DNA of 64,000 bases, from contig MU128978.1 of assembly GCA_014904985.1 (NCBI GenBank), positions 190,932 to 254,931 on the forward strand. Direction: 5' to 3'. The translations under genes were made by a program, and so were the position numbers. The stretch is from Hydnum rufescens UP504 (Eukaryota > Basidiomycota > Agaricomycetes > Cantharellales > Hydnaceae). This document shows positions 1 to 11,539 of the stretch, piece after piece. Every line of letters starts with the position of its first letter. The first letter of the stretch is position 1. A model generated the notes under the pieces. That model worked only from the letters and a program-made list of their open reading frames with translations. It ran no database searches and was not told where the DNA came from.

Positions 1-1319
1 GGAAGATGGAGGACGTGCATCCATCTGGTCTGGCTGTGGAATATAATACAAAGACTTTGTAGTGTTGAGGCCAAAAACCAATGTGTTAGGGGTAGTTCTT
101 CAGAGATAGAAAGAAACTGGAGCCACAAAGTGAATCAGGGATTACAACGACAACAGCCACATGATACCAACGCACATCTGGAGCCAAAGGCTGCAATTGG
201 CTGAAATCGACGTCCCAAACAACAAGCTTCTGCCAGGACGGACAAGGAAAGGCGTCCTCTCGTTCTTTGCCTTTAGCACCATGGAGGAGCGATCGTTGTA
301 CCTGGCCCCATAAGGCAGCACGAATTTTGGTTGTACGCAAGTCTGTGTCCTGGGCAAAGTCGGTCTGGTCCAAGGTCGTCCAACCAGGATTAGTCGACGG
401 TCGGTGGTGAGAAGATGTGAAGAACGGGACATCTTGATTGTCTGGGGATAGACTGTCCGTTATGGAAGGCGATGGCGATGAAGTTGAGGGGAATCGAAGA
501 AAAGTGGATGCAGCGGATTGGGATTCAGATATTGGGCCATGAATCGAGATGGAATGTGACCGGTCAGGAGGTCGAGTCCTGCGGAGTGAAGCCTTGCTAA
601 CGATACGAGGGGGTGACATGGATGAAGACCCTCGAGTGACCGTCTCACGTGGGGAAGGCCTCGCGGTATCAAGAGACTTTCGCGACTGGAACCGATCAGG
701 CTTGGAAACCCGGCGAGTGTCTTTCACGTTAGATAACGGAAGTATAGAGAGTGTTATGAATGTCTCCACTAAACGAGATGATATAATCTCTTCGAGAATT
801 CGTTGGGAAGGTGTAGTTACCAGAGCAGAAGACCCTGAATATGATTCCAAAAACGACGTGGCATTTGGGGAGGACCGCATTCTTACACTCGAGACAGATG
901 AAGGCGGTCGACCTTGAAGCGAGGGGCGATGTCGGATGGATACATGCGACCGAGTCGTGAGGTCATTCTCTATAAACTCCGAGTAGGCGTCTTCCGACTT
1001 CTGGCTGTTAAGTGATCCAACGGACGCCGTAGATATACGCCTGGCGCGTTTTCGAGGAAGGCCGATACTAATATCGTCGTTAGCATGACCATCGTGTCGT
1101 TGAAGATGGGTAGGAGTGGATAGTGAGGATACGCGGTCTCGCCTGGGAAATGGCGTAAAGTTCCTAACGTATATTCCGGAAAGATGACGGAGAGAATGCT
1201 ATACAGATAACGGGCTTAGTTTGAGGTCTAAAGTGTGCACACACTCGAGCCAATCTTGCTTCGCGTACATGTTCACGGTGGGAACCCCGATAAGATCCCT
1301 CAGACTTGCTATTCTCCAT
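1..1319 (-). CDS. Hypothetical Ser/Arg-rich protein, C-terminus beyond the left edge
   Basis: The product is not recognised. My model starts at the ATG at 1319 (exon 1 1243-1319), skips an intron at 1164-1242, continues with the long exon 176-1163, skips an intron at 117-175 with a GTGCGT donor, and stays open to base 1, so the gene is cut by the window edge. Both introns keep frame and remove in-frame stops. The N-terminal two thirds are low-complexity, rich in Ser, Pro and Arg with basic clusters such as RKRARR, which suggests a disordered, possibly nuclear or cytoskeletal region. A more ordered part follows (LWGQVQRSLL, then hydrophobic stretches after the second intron). It is divergent from DBP3, with starts about 140 bp apart. 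The first intron is less certain than the second. Confidence 0.6.
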
Positions 1320-1459
1320 GGAGGGTTTAGTTCTAATGGCTGTCCTTTCTGAGCGCGTTACACGGCTCAGAGCGTTGCAGCGACCATACTACTGGTAGAA
1401 GACCGGAAAGTGACCTAGGTAATGTGGCGTCGGAACCCGCCGAATGCGAATTCCCAAAC
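1320..1459. promoter_or_regulatory. Shared divergent promoter region
   Basis: These 140 bp separate the start codons of the minus-strand hypothetical gene and DBP3. Both promoters and 5' leaders must fit here or overlap the neighbouring coding sequence. No TATA-like box is convincing. Confidence 0.45.
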
Positions 1460-3626
1460 ATGTCCAACGAGGTCAAAGTCAAAAAACATAAGAAGTCGAA
1501 AAGCATCGTCGACGGCAATCCTCTGAACCCTATAGATCCCATCGCCCGGTCGATAGGCGAGAAATCATCAACGAACGATAAACGAAAACGGCGTATCGAG
1601 GACGCTGAACCCTTAGAATCTGCTGAAGCTCCCAAAGAGAAGAAGAAGAAACGAAAGAAGGATGCGGTGCCAGATGGCGAGGCTCCCGTCCAACCAGAGC
1701 CAGCGAGTGGAGCCCTGGAGGACCCCACCAAGAAAAAGTCTAAGAAAGATAAGAGGAGTCCCCCAAGTTCGTCAGGTGTAAGCAGGCTACATGACTGTGT
1801 AGATACAGAGTTGATTCATCGATTTTAATGTGCAGCCCATTTCCACAACGACAAAGAAAATTACTGAAGTCGAGGCTCGCGCATATCTCGAAAAGAATGG
1901 AATATCTATCGATGCACCCACTGAGCCTGTCACGCCCATCACCGCGTTTGACCAACTTCCAATATCTTCAGCCCTCCGGGGGGCTCTGAAAGGTTTTGAA
2001 CAACCTACTCCAATTCAAGCATGTGCTTGGCCTGCGTTATTGTGTGGCCATGATGTCGTTGGGATTGCTGAGACTGGGAGGCGAGTGTTTCTCCTGAAGA
2101 ATCGAAGGTCTCTTACCAATAAACGCGCGATCAAATCTATAGCGGCAAAACTCTGGCCTTTGGCTTGCCAGCACTAGCGTATCTGACCTCAGAGAAAGGG
2201 AAGAATGCTAGCAAAGCCTTCAAGGGCAAAGGCGGGAATATCACTGTCTTGGTCGTTGCCCCCACTCGAGAATTAGCCATACAGACACATGAGACACTCG
2301 AATCTATTGGTGCTCCCTTTGGAATCAAAAGCGTCTGTGTGTACGGTGGCGTGGATAAAGGTCCACAAAAAAAGTTACTGGCAACGCCAAGTCTGCGCAT
2401 TGTCGTGGGCACTCCCGGGCGGTTACTAGATCTTGCAAACGAGGGTGCTTGCGATCTCAGTGGGTAAGGAGAATTCCTGTGCTGGCGCCTCAATTTGTGA
2501 CTTGGACTTGACACGCATCACTTAGTGTATCCTATCTCGTTTTGGACGAGGCGGATCGTATGTTGGATAAGGGGTTCGAAAATGATATCCGAAACATTAT
2601 TTCTCAAACTGCTGATATGTCACAACGGCAGACCCTCATGTGTGCGTTTATTCTGTTGACATCGATATGGAGTTTTCTGAAATCCATTTTGTCAAAGTTA
2701 GTGCCACATGGCCGGAGTCTGTGCGGAGGCTCGCTAGCACGTTCCAGAAGACCCCTGTACGCATCACCGTTGGTCGAGATGAGCTGACGGCCAATTCTCG
2801 AGTGGTGCAGTGTACGTGAATTTCAGATGAGGATCCCATCTGCCCTCTAACGAAGCATCGCGAACAGCGGTAGAAGTATTCGATGATCCTCGTTCAAAAG
2901 AGTGCGCCATCCCATCCCCTTGGCAGGGGTTCCCACTGATCTCTGATCTTGGTGCTTCTTCTCGATAGTAAACGCCTACATCAGCTCCTCAAATCTCTCA
3001 ACCATCCAATTGACAAGAAGTTGGGTGAAGGGTCTAGAATACTGGTCTTCGTGTTGTACAAAAAGGAGGCGGATCGCGTTCTTGACACCCTCAAATATAT
3101 CGGGTACACAGCTGGAGCCATACACGGAGATCTCGGACAGGCGCAACGTATGAAGGCTCTAGAGGAATTCAAGACCGGCAAGACTGGATTGCTCGTCGCC
3201 ACCGATGTGGCCGCCCGCGGACTGGATATCCCGAACGTCGCCGCTGTCATCAATTACAGTTTCCCACTGACGATTGAGGGTGCGTGGCTGTCACTTTATA
3301 GTTTGATGGAGACGTTACATGATATCTGATGGCGATATTATATGTACTTCATTCCTCCTACTTTTGTAGACTATATCCATCGCATCGGACGAACGGGACG
3401 CGGGGGTAAAAAGTGGGAAGAGTTTCACATTCTTTACTGGCTGAGAAAACACGAGCGAGCGTTGGCAGGGGAACTCGCTCGTGTGCTTCGGGATGGGGGA
3501 TTTGATTCGAGCCCGCTGCAAAAGTTTCCGATGACTCTGAAAAAGAAGGAACACTCGGCCTATGGAGCCTTCTTCAGGGATGATATCGCAATTCCCGACA
3601 AGCCGACCAAAATAAAGTTCAATTAA
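1460..3626 (+). CDS. DBP3: ATP-dependent RNA helicase DBP3 (DEAD box)
   Basis: DEAD-box helicase of 60S ribosome biogenesis acting on pre-rRNA in the nucleolus (family knowledge from yeast Dbp3). The exons I read are 1460-1777, 1836-2080, 2143-2463, 2526-2641, 2698-2811, 2868-2901, 2969-3279 and 3370-3626, which sum to 571 codons plus stop. A Lys-rich N-terminal tail precedes the Q motif (PTPIQ), motif I AETGSGKT (about residue 184), [18 protein letters not shown] (about 301), SATWP (about 335), [10 protein letters not shown] and HRIGRTGR (about 490). The C-terminus KKKEHSAYG and a final KIKFN closely match yeast Dbp3. The ATG at 1460 is the first in frame and gives the expected tail. Intron 2 (2081-2142) has a GC donor that restores motif I. 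Just after motif VI, about 12 residues lie in a shifted frame (see findings). Confidence 0.95.
2081..2142 (+). other. GC-AG intron inside DBP3 motif I
   Basis: The exon ends ACTGGGAG, the intron starts GCGAGT and ends CTATAG, and the next exon starts CGGCAAAACT. Joining them gives Thr-Gly-Ser-Gly-Lys-Thr, the invariant Walker A. Using the GT four bases downstream breaks the frame and the motif, so the GC donor is well supported. Confidence 0.9.
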
Positions 3627-4046
3627 TTGTAACGTGGAGAAAGCGTTACTTTTACTTAGCTATTAGAGTAGATCAGTTCGATGTAAACTCTAGACTACAC
3701 TATCCAGATGCTAACGGGACCACTTGCCTGACGTACACAGTAATAGCCTTACTTCATCTCCCCTCCCTCTTTCTCTCTAAGTACATAATGTAATCGAGAA
3801 TCGTTTTCGAAATAAACGCGTCTGCCTCGCTTCAGTCTGCGCGAACTCGGACGCTAACATAGTCGTCGTCACCATTCTGATATCACCACTCCTTATCTTC
3901 GCTCTCCCGGAAGTGGACGAACCCACATCATGCTCGCCTGCTCTCACCGTCTCTCACCGCCATTATCATCTTCCTCGCGTCCAGGAAGCCACGCGTACAT
4001 GTTATGCGCCAACTTTGCTCGCTCAGGATCGTCTGCTTCCTTGCTC
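3627..4046. other. Convergent 3' intergenic region
   Basis: Lies between the 3' ends of DBP3 and the PTAR1-like gene. It is AT-rich just after the DBP3 stop, then C/T-rich around 3750-3990. A minus-strand frame from the PTAR1-like gene runs on to 3944 if one base is skipped near 4050, so part may be coding. Otherwise nothing is seen. Confidence 0.4.
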
Positions 4047-5094
4047 TCAGGCGAGGAACGTAAACACTTGGCGGAGGCACATCCATATCGCTTCATGAGA
4101 GGGGTATGTTCGGAGGAGAGACAATACATGTGACATCGCAGGTGGCTCGTCAGTAGCGTCGAAGCAGGACCCCTCATGCTCTTGATCAGCACATCCAATT
4201 GGCGCTGCGGGAGGAGAAGGGGAGAGAGGAAGAGCGAGTTGTAAATGCGCACGGATCACTTGTGCCAGGTATTGCATGGAAGTGGAGTCTGAGATGTGAG
4301 AATCCGTCCAGCGTTTCATTCTTGTGTATTCGTCTTGGATGAAAACGCGCCATTGGTTTTGTTGGCGCTTGGGATTAGGATTGACAGAGCCGACGTCGAG
4401 ACTTTCGGAATCAACAGCGGTGTCATCATTGACACTAGTTTCAGCAGCGGCGGCGAAGATGGCGCGCTGGAGACACATAAACCGGTGGTTCCATGCATAA
4501 TAATTTCGTGGGTAGGCAGCCGCTGCGCGCTCCGTGAGTGATATTTCGACTACCAATGCCTGGTGTGGGATGGGTAACATGGGAAATATCTCGATGTCAG
4601 AAATGCGAGAAGGGCCGGTGGTGAGTGGATAGATCCTGCGGAGGAGCCAAAGCCGATGATGCCAAAGAAGGGATGATTTACTGTTCCTTGGCACGGATAG
4701 AAGGGTGGCTGTGAGCGACAATTCGAAGGATTCGGACAGGACGCCACGCAGTACGAGTTTCTTCCTTCGATTAAGGGCAGTGTTATGGTCAGGATTTGCC
4801 AGAAGAATGATGCTGGAAGCATCCACAATATCGACATCATCCTTGGCTGAAGACAAGGAAGAGATCCCAGGAGATATGCAGCGTAGAGTGCTTTTGAGGG
4901 AACCGCTAAGTGTTGGTCGACAAGGATGAATGGATGATTTGGATTAGATCCAGATTCCACGGGCCAGAGACTGGACCCATCTCCAGGAACGATCTCTATT
5001 CCTACACTATATCAAGGGGGATCTGGGAGAATGAAAGCCACAGTGCAGAAGCGACAAAAACCTACGGCAGGGTCCGAAGCAATTCGGCTAGCAT
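4047..5094 (-). CDS. PTAR1-like protein prenyltransferase alpha-subunit repeat protein (frame disrupted)
   Basis: Carries protein prenyltransferase alpha-type helical repeats: NPDHNTALNRRKKLV, LLWHHRLWLLRR, YPRNYYAWNHRFMCL and YPSHEAIWMCLRQVF. The YYAWNHR and SHISDS motifs resemble PTAR1, the Golgi-linked relative of Rab geranylgeranyltransferase alpha, more than BET4. Exon 1 is 5066-5094 and the intron 5007-5065 is clean. Exon 2 opens with VGIEIVPGDG, as in PTAR1. Near 4866-4868 (CCC on plus) the frame must shift by one base to join the N-terminal part to the repeats, with no usable intron there. A second apparent shift near 4045-4055 would extend the protein to 3944. These may be assembly errors or decay. 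Its start is only 56 bp from the TOP2 start. Confidence 0.75.
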
Positions 5095-5150
5095 CGTCAA
5101 TTTGTTTATTTACGCCTGTTGTCACCCAGTAACCTTGTTCACGAACCACC
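5095..5150. promoter_or_regulatory. Very short divergent promoter, PTAR1-like / TOP2
   Basis: Only 56 bp separate the two start codons. The TOP2 ATG has a good context (ACCATGG). Transcription start sites must be very close to the start codons, or lie within the opposite gene. Confidence 0.5.
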
Positions 5151-8100
5151 ATGGCCTCGGACTCTGAGGAGAACTTCGATCTTGACGCGATGAGTCATGC
5201 AAGCGGTGATTCAGATTCAGACTCTGATGGATACGCACCCAAACCCAAAGTATGACTCCCATTGGTCTTCCTGGTCGTCTCTGATTTATGCCACTAGGTT
5301 GCCAAAGCGAAGGCCGTGGCGTCCACAAAGCCGAAGGCAACCAAGTCAACAGTCAAGTCTACCACTACGGGGGGATCCAAGAAGAAGCCTCTAGAACCGT
5401 TAGAGAACAAGGATCTAGAGTCCGATGGTATCGCGGAACCGGACGATGATGAAAGCGGGGATGAGTCGGACGCGGGTCCATCGAAGCCGAGACCGAAAAA
5501 AAATCTTGGTCCTGGAAGGAATGAAGGGAAAGACGCGTCAGACATTTATCAGAAAGTGAGGAAGCTAGCTCCGTTACCCTCCTAGCTCGATTGACTTCTC
5601 GGCGTCCAGCTCTCTCAAGTAGAACACATTCTCCAACGACCCGATTCTTACGTCGGTAGTGTTGAAAGCGTGACGCAGGACATGTGGGTATTTAACTCGG
5701 AAACTAAGAGGTTGCAGTTCAAGTGCGTACACAATGCCTTGGATAGCTCCCGCATATTTTTGACACAGTGTTTGACTCATCGCATTCAGGAACATCACGT
5801 ACGTACCTGCCTTTTTCAAGATATTCGACGAAATTCTCGTTAATGCCGCGGACAACAAGGTGCCGCAATCTCTTCATGGCACATCAGCCAAAGTTGACGT
5901 TTTCTCATAGATTAACGACCCCAATATGAACATCGTTAAAGTTACGATCGATGTCGAAAAGAGCGAGATATCTGTTTACAACAACGGCAAAGGCATTCCT
6001 ATAGAGATGCATAAGAAGGAAAAGATATATATCCCCTCCATGATATTCGGCCAATTGCTTACATCCTCCAACTACGACGACAACGAAAAGAAACTCACAG
6101 GGGGGCGGAATGGCTATGGCGCCAAGCTCACCAACATCTACTCGAAAGAATTCACGGTCGAGACGGCAGACAAGGGCTCCAGCCAGAAGTTCAAGCAGAC
6201 GTGGTCTAATAATATGAGCAAGGACGGTGCTCCGAAGATCACTACGAATTCAAAAGGGGAAGAATTCACAAAGGTTACGTTCAAACCCGATCTCGAGCGC
6301 TTCGGCATGCAGTCCATAGATTCAGAAACCGAGTCTCTCCTGATGAAGCGCGTGTACGATCTTGCTGGCACGGTAGATGGCGTGACAGTCTCTCTCAATG
6401 GAGAGAGGATCAAGGTCAAGGGCTTCAAGGCTTATGTCGACATGTATCTCACTGCAGCTACCGAAGCTTCAGTCGAGGCGTCTGGTGGGGCTGCTGTCGT
6501 AAAGCCCACCATCATCTATGAACAACTTGACGACCGCTGGGAATATGCTTTTGCCATCTCGGAATCTAGCACATTCCAACACGTCTCGTTCGCCAATTCG
6601 ATTTCGACGACCAAAGGTGGGACGCATGTAAATCTCATCGCCGACCAGATCTGCAAAAAGTTGCTTGTGAGCATCGAGAAGAAGAACAAGGCGGTTAAAA
6701 TCAAGAACGCACAGATCAAGAACCACATGTGGATTTTCGTCAATGCATTAATCGAGAATCCAACTTTCGACAGTCAAACCAAGGAGCAGCTTACTTTGAC
6801 TGCTACCAAGTTCGGCAGCAAACCTGCTGTCTCTGAGGAGTTCATTAAGAAGGGTGTGCACGATTCATTCACGAAGCGAGATCATACTTATTAACGTTAT
6901 GGGACCCGTATCAGTTATGAAGTCCGATATCGTCGATCGCGTCCTCAACTGGGCGAAATTCAAGTCCGATCAGCTGATAGCCAAGACTGATCGGACAAAA
7001 CGAACACGGTGTGTAGAATCTTGTGCATCATCGCTGAACCGCATGCCGCATGCCTGACGTGCGATCGGTTGCCTCAGGCTCACAGGCCTGGCAAAGCTTT
7101 CGGACGCCAACAATGCGGGAACGAAACACGCGAAGGATTGCACCCTTATCCTAACCGAGGGAGATTCTGCGAGAGGGCTCGCTGAATCAGGTCTTGGAGT
7201 TGTTGGAAGAGATAACTTCGGTGTCTTCCCGCTTCGAGGAAAACTCCTCAACGTGCGCGAAGCTACGCATGATCAAATAATGAAGAATACGGAAATCCAG
7301 AATATCAAGAAGATCATGGGCCTACAACACAACAAGGAGTACAAGGACAGGTCATCCTTGCGCTACGGGAGTCTCATGATCATGACGGATCAGGTCAGTG
7401 GGCGATGGATGGCTGGACGTTAGCGCCAGTACCTTATTCCAATTAATCTATGGCTTTTCGTGTTTTAGGATCACGACGGGTCGCATATCAAAGGCCTGTT
7501 GATCAACTTCCTAGATCATTTCTATCCATCTCTCTTGAAACTTCCCAGCTTCCTTGTCGAGTTTGTCACACCAATTGTGCGAGTACGTCCACCCATTGCT
7601 TAGTCATCTATCTCTACTGCATTAATACTTTCCTGCCCCGATTTCTAGGTCAGAAAAGACAATCAGAAGAAGGATTTCTTCACGATACCTGAATATCTCG
7701 AGTGGAATGAGACTTACAACAAGGATCGCAAGTGGGACCCTAAATACTACAAGGTAAGGACTTGTATCCTTTGCTTCTCACTCGAGCATGGCCTCATTCT
7801 GGAGAAAAATTAAGGGGTTGGGAACCAGTACGAATGAGGAGGCAAAGGAATACTTCGGGGATATAAGCACCCATTTGATTCCCTTCGCGACCATGAAAGA
7901 CGAGGATCGACCATTGATTGATATGGCGTTCAGTAAGAAGAGGGCCGACGAGCGAAAGGAGTGGTTGCGCAAATTCGAAGTGCGATCCCGTCTTGTCCCC
8001 CTCTATTCTTTCCTACAATTGACTTTTTTTATATGTCTAGCCTGGCACATTTATTGATCATACTCTGGATGAAATAACCTATAATGACTTTATTAATCGC

Positions 8101-11056
8101 GAACTCATTCTCTTCTCGATGGCTGACAACATTCGTTCCATTCCTTCTGTGGTTGATGGTCTGAAACCTGGCCAACGCAAAATCCTCTTCGGTTGCTTCA
8201 AGCGCAAGTTGAAGGGTGAGATCAAGGTGAGTTAATCCATCACTTTGCCGGGGGACAGAACCCAGTCTGACGCACCGTTCAGGTGGCCCAGCTCGTTGGA
8301 TACATCTCGGAGAAGACCGCGTATCATCACGGCGAACAGTCTCTGACGTCCTCGATTATCGCCCTTGCACAAGATTTTGTGGGTTCTAACAATGTAAACC
8401 TTCTCTCCCCTGATGGACAGTATGGTACCAGATTCAATGTGCGTCCGATGGATATACTTTCTATTATAACACTGGCATTTGACATTCCTATATCATCATC
8501 TCATTAGGGTGGTAAAGACGCGGCCTCGGCTCGTTATATTTTCACTCATCTCCCGCAAATCACCCGCTCTATCTTCCATCCTCATGATGACCCAATTCTC
8601 AATTACCTGGTTGACGAAGGCGAGTCGGTTGAACCGGAATGGTATGTGCCAGTGCTTCCTACCGTCCTGGTGAATGGCTCGGATGGTATTGGTACTGGTG
8701 GGTCCGATGGCTTTCCTCTTGCGGATCTTTGTCCTGGACGTATCCATTTTTTTGTCAGGCTGGAGTACGGCGATCCCTAGCTACAACCCGGCCGACATCG
8801 TCGCGAACATCCGCCGTATCATGCGTGAAGAACCCCAGATCCCAATGGTTCCATGGTACCGGGGCTTCAAGGTATATCATTGCCTAGGTCTCCCCGATTG
8901 ACCCACCCTGATGTGCGAGTTCCAAGGGAACTATCGAGAAAGCTCCTGGGGACAAGGAAAAATTTATCATCACCGGTACTATTCGCCAGATTGATGATAC
9001 CTCTGTTGAGATTACCGAACTGCCTATCCGAAAATGGACGGAGCAATACAAGGAATTCCTTGAATCATGTATGATTGGTGGTGCTGCGCCAGAAAAGGAC
9101 AAAGATAAGGAGAAGCCTGCAAAAGCTGCGAAGGTCCCAGAACGGTTCCTTCAGGTAGATCTCACAGCTACGCTTCATTGCTCCACGCTTGCTTAATAGG
9201 TTTCTGTTGGCGGACAGGACTATAAAGAACACCATGCTGGGCGTCACATCCACTTTATCGTGTCTATGTCCCAGGAACAGATGAAAAATTCGGTCAAGGA
9301 GGGCCTGATCTCCCGTTTTAAGCTCAGCACTACCATGACTACTTCTAACATGATGTGCTTCGATCCGGACGGTACAATCAAGAAATATAACACCCCAGAA
9401 GAGATCTTGGAGGAGTTTTACGCAGTTCGCCTCCAGTACTATCAGAAGCGTAAGGTAATTTATAATTTATTTTTCTCTCCTTGATCTTAGGCCATTCCAC
9501 TTATCGAATACTCTACAGGCACACATGGTCAAGGAACTCGAAAATCAAGTGGACCGATTGAACAATCAGGCACGTTTCGTTCAAATGATCATCGAGAAGA
9601 AACTCGTCGTATCTGGACGCAAAAAGGCCGACATCGTAATTGAACTTCGTGACAAGAATTTCCGCCCGTTCCCCAAGATCCTCAAAGCTAAGGAATCTGG
9701 CGAAAATGAGGAAGCCGAAGAAGACGATGCGACAACCGGCGCAAACAGTGACTTCGACTACCTTCTTGGTATGGCTATTTGGAGTCTGACTCGCGAAAAG
9801 GTATGACAATGTGACCTCCACCTGCCCCTGAGCTGTTTATATTACGCGTCTTGTTTAGGTCGAGAAACTTCTCAATGGATGCAAGGCCAAAGAGGACGAG
9901 CTTGAAACGTTCGTGAAGCTTACACCAACGCAGTTGTGGGACACCGATCTTGATGCCTTTCTGGCGAACTGGGAGGTACGTGACTGGGCAGACGGGACTT
10001 ACTGATATATCACAGCTCACTTGTCACTTGGGTAACATTGTAGAAAGTTCTCGAGAGTGATGATGCCCTCGAGCGTAAGGCAGGCGGGACGACGAAGGGC
10101 AAGAAGCAAGCTACACTTAAGACTCGCAAGTCTATCGGGAAAGGCAAGAAGCGCCCGAAGTCTGACGATGACTCGGATTACGGAGGCGGCAAAGCTTCGA
10201 AACCGGCTGCCGTGTCGAAACCTAGGCCGAAAGCCCAACTGAAAGCGACTGCCTACAAGGAAGAATCTGACAGCCATGATGACTTCGCTCCACCGAAGGC
10301 TAAAAGCGAAGGCGGCCCGGATTTCGCTGGTGATAAATCTTCAAAAGTCGCGTCTACCGTTGTTACATCGAAACCGAAGGCCAAACCCAAACCAAAGGCA
10401 TCTGCTAAAAAGGATGATTCTGATTCTGATGTCGCCGACCTCGCTCCAAGGATCAAAGAACACGATGGTGACTCTGAGATCGAAGGGGACAAGTCTGCGA
10501 AATCGGCGTCCGGCGCTGCCTCGAAAGGGAAGGCGAAAGCCAAGCCCAAGGCGCTTAAACATGATGATTCGGCTGGTGAGGATATCAAGGAGATTGCCCC
10601 AAAGGCCAAAGGCAAAAGCAAACAATCGGTGAAGCGGAAATCGTACGTTGAATTATGGGGTGGAGGCTCTATTGAAGCGCTGACGCTGCTTTTAGCCCTG
10701 AGCCCGTAGAAAGTGACAGCGAGGCGGAATACGTGAAACCCGCCCCCAAGAAGATGAAACCTTCGACATCCACCTCCGCCTCCATCACTGACTTCTTCGA
10801 CAACCTTCCTCCAGACCCTCTGAAACCAAAGTCGAAACCCAAGCCGGTTCCCAAAGCGCTCCCCAAAAGGAAAAAGCCGGATAGCGGGGATGATGATAAT
10901 GATTCCAGTATGAACAAGGACGTCGATTCGTCTCCTCCCGTTGGCACAAAGCGACGTCCCACTCGCGCCGTGGCAACCAATAAGAAGTGGGCACTTTCTT
11001 CTGAGCCAGAAGAGGAGGTTGGGAACGATACATCAATTTTTGAAATTTCAGATTGA
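5151..11056 (+). CDS. TOP2: DNA topoisomerase II (ATP-hydrolysing)
   Basis: Type IIA topoisomerase that passes one duplex through another to unlink chromosomes in the nucleus. Twenty exons sum to 1581 codons plus stop: 5151-5249, 5298-5555, 5610-5722, 5790-5859, 5911-6853, 6915-7008, 7078-7393, 7469-7582, 7649-7753, 7815-7979, 8041-8226, 8283-8438, 8508-8697, 8759-8871, 8927-9154, 9218-9454, 9519-9800, 9859-9975, 10044-10642 and 10696-11056. An acidic Ser-rich N-terminal tail precedes the GHKL ATPase ([25 protein letters not shown] near residue 244). The TOPRIM domain has TEGDSA (Glu about 553) and DQDHDGSH (about 632-634). The catalytic tyrosine lies in SARYIFT (about residue 883, codon 8535-8537). 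The C-terminal 370 residues are a Lys/Ser/Asp-rich regulatory tail. The acceptor at 9217 is preferred to 9199. The gene looks intact. Confidence 0.97.
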
Positions 11057-11539
11057 TAGATCGCTCTGTAATTTTGTAATTTCATTTCTTGTATAACTAG
11101 ACGCCCCACCGTCTGATATAGCCAATAAACTGAGTGGTTTCTAGAGTTGATGTTGAGTCCTGGCGACGGGGCGTTGAAGGAAATTTCCGTAAGTTTTAGC
11201 CTAGTTTTCGGACAAATTCGATTGGTTGAAGGCGTGAACCTCTTCACCAACCATCATCTCGCTGTGAGGAAGAAAAAAAACTGTAGCGTCGTGCCGACAG
11301 CAACTAACGACGTACCCACAGCTTCCTCACCTGTAACAGCAATCTTTCGAGGCTCTCTCCTCGCCACTCAATCTCCCAAGGTCAGGCGGTTCATGCCATT
11401 TGTGACCAGCACTCTGGCTAAATCGCGCTCAAGCGTGTTCCCTCATCTCCTTCCAGGAAACACCGTGTGCTATTAGGCTTACCTATACTACCCAATCATT
11501 TGTGCAGCCAGCATCATCAGTCCTCTTGAAAAACCAACA
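11057..11539. other. Intergenic region between TOP2 and the PUF gene
   Basis: Same-strand spacer of 483 bp holding the TOP2 3' end and the PUF promoter. A possible poly(A) signal AATAAA lies near 11125. Short open frames here show no domain. Confidence 0.5.

Noticed and set aside
10253..10632. Overlapping frames in the TOP2 C-terminal region
   Set aside because: Low-complexity Lys/Ser/Asp coding produces open alternative frames; the TOP2 frame is fixed by splice phases.
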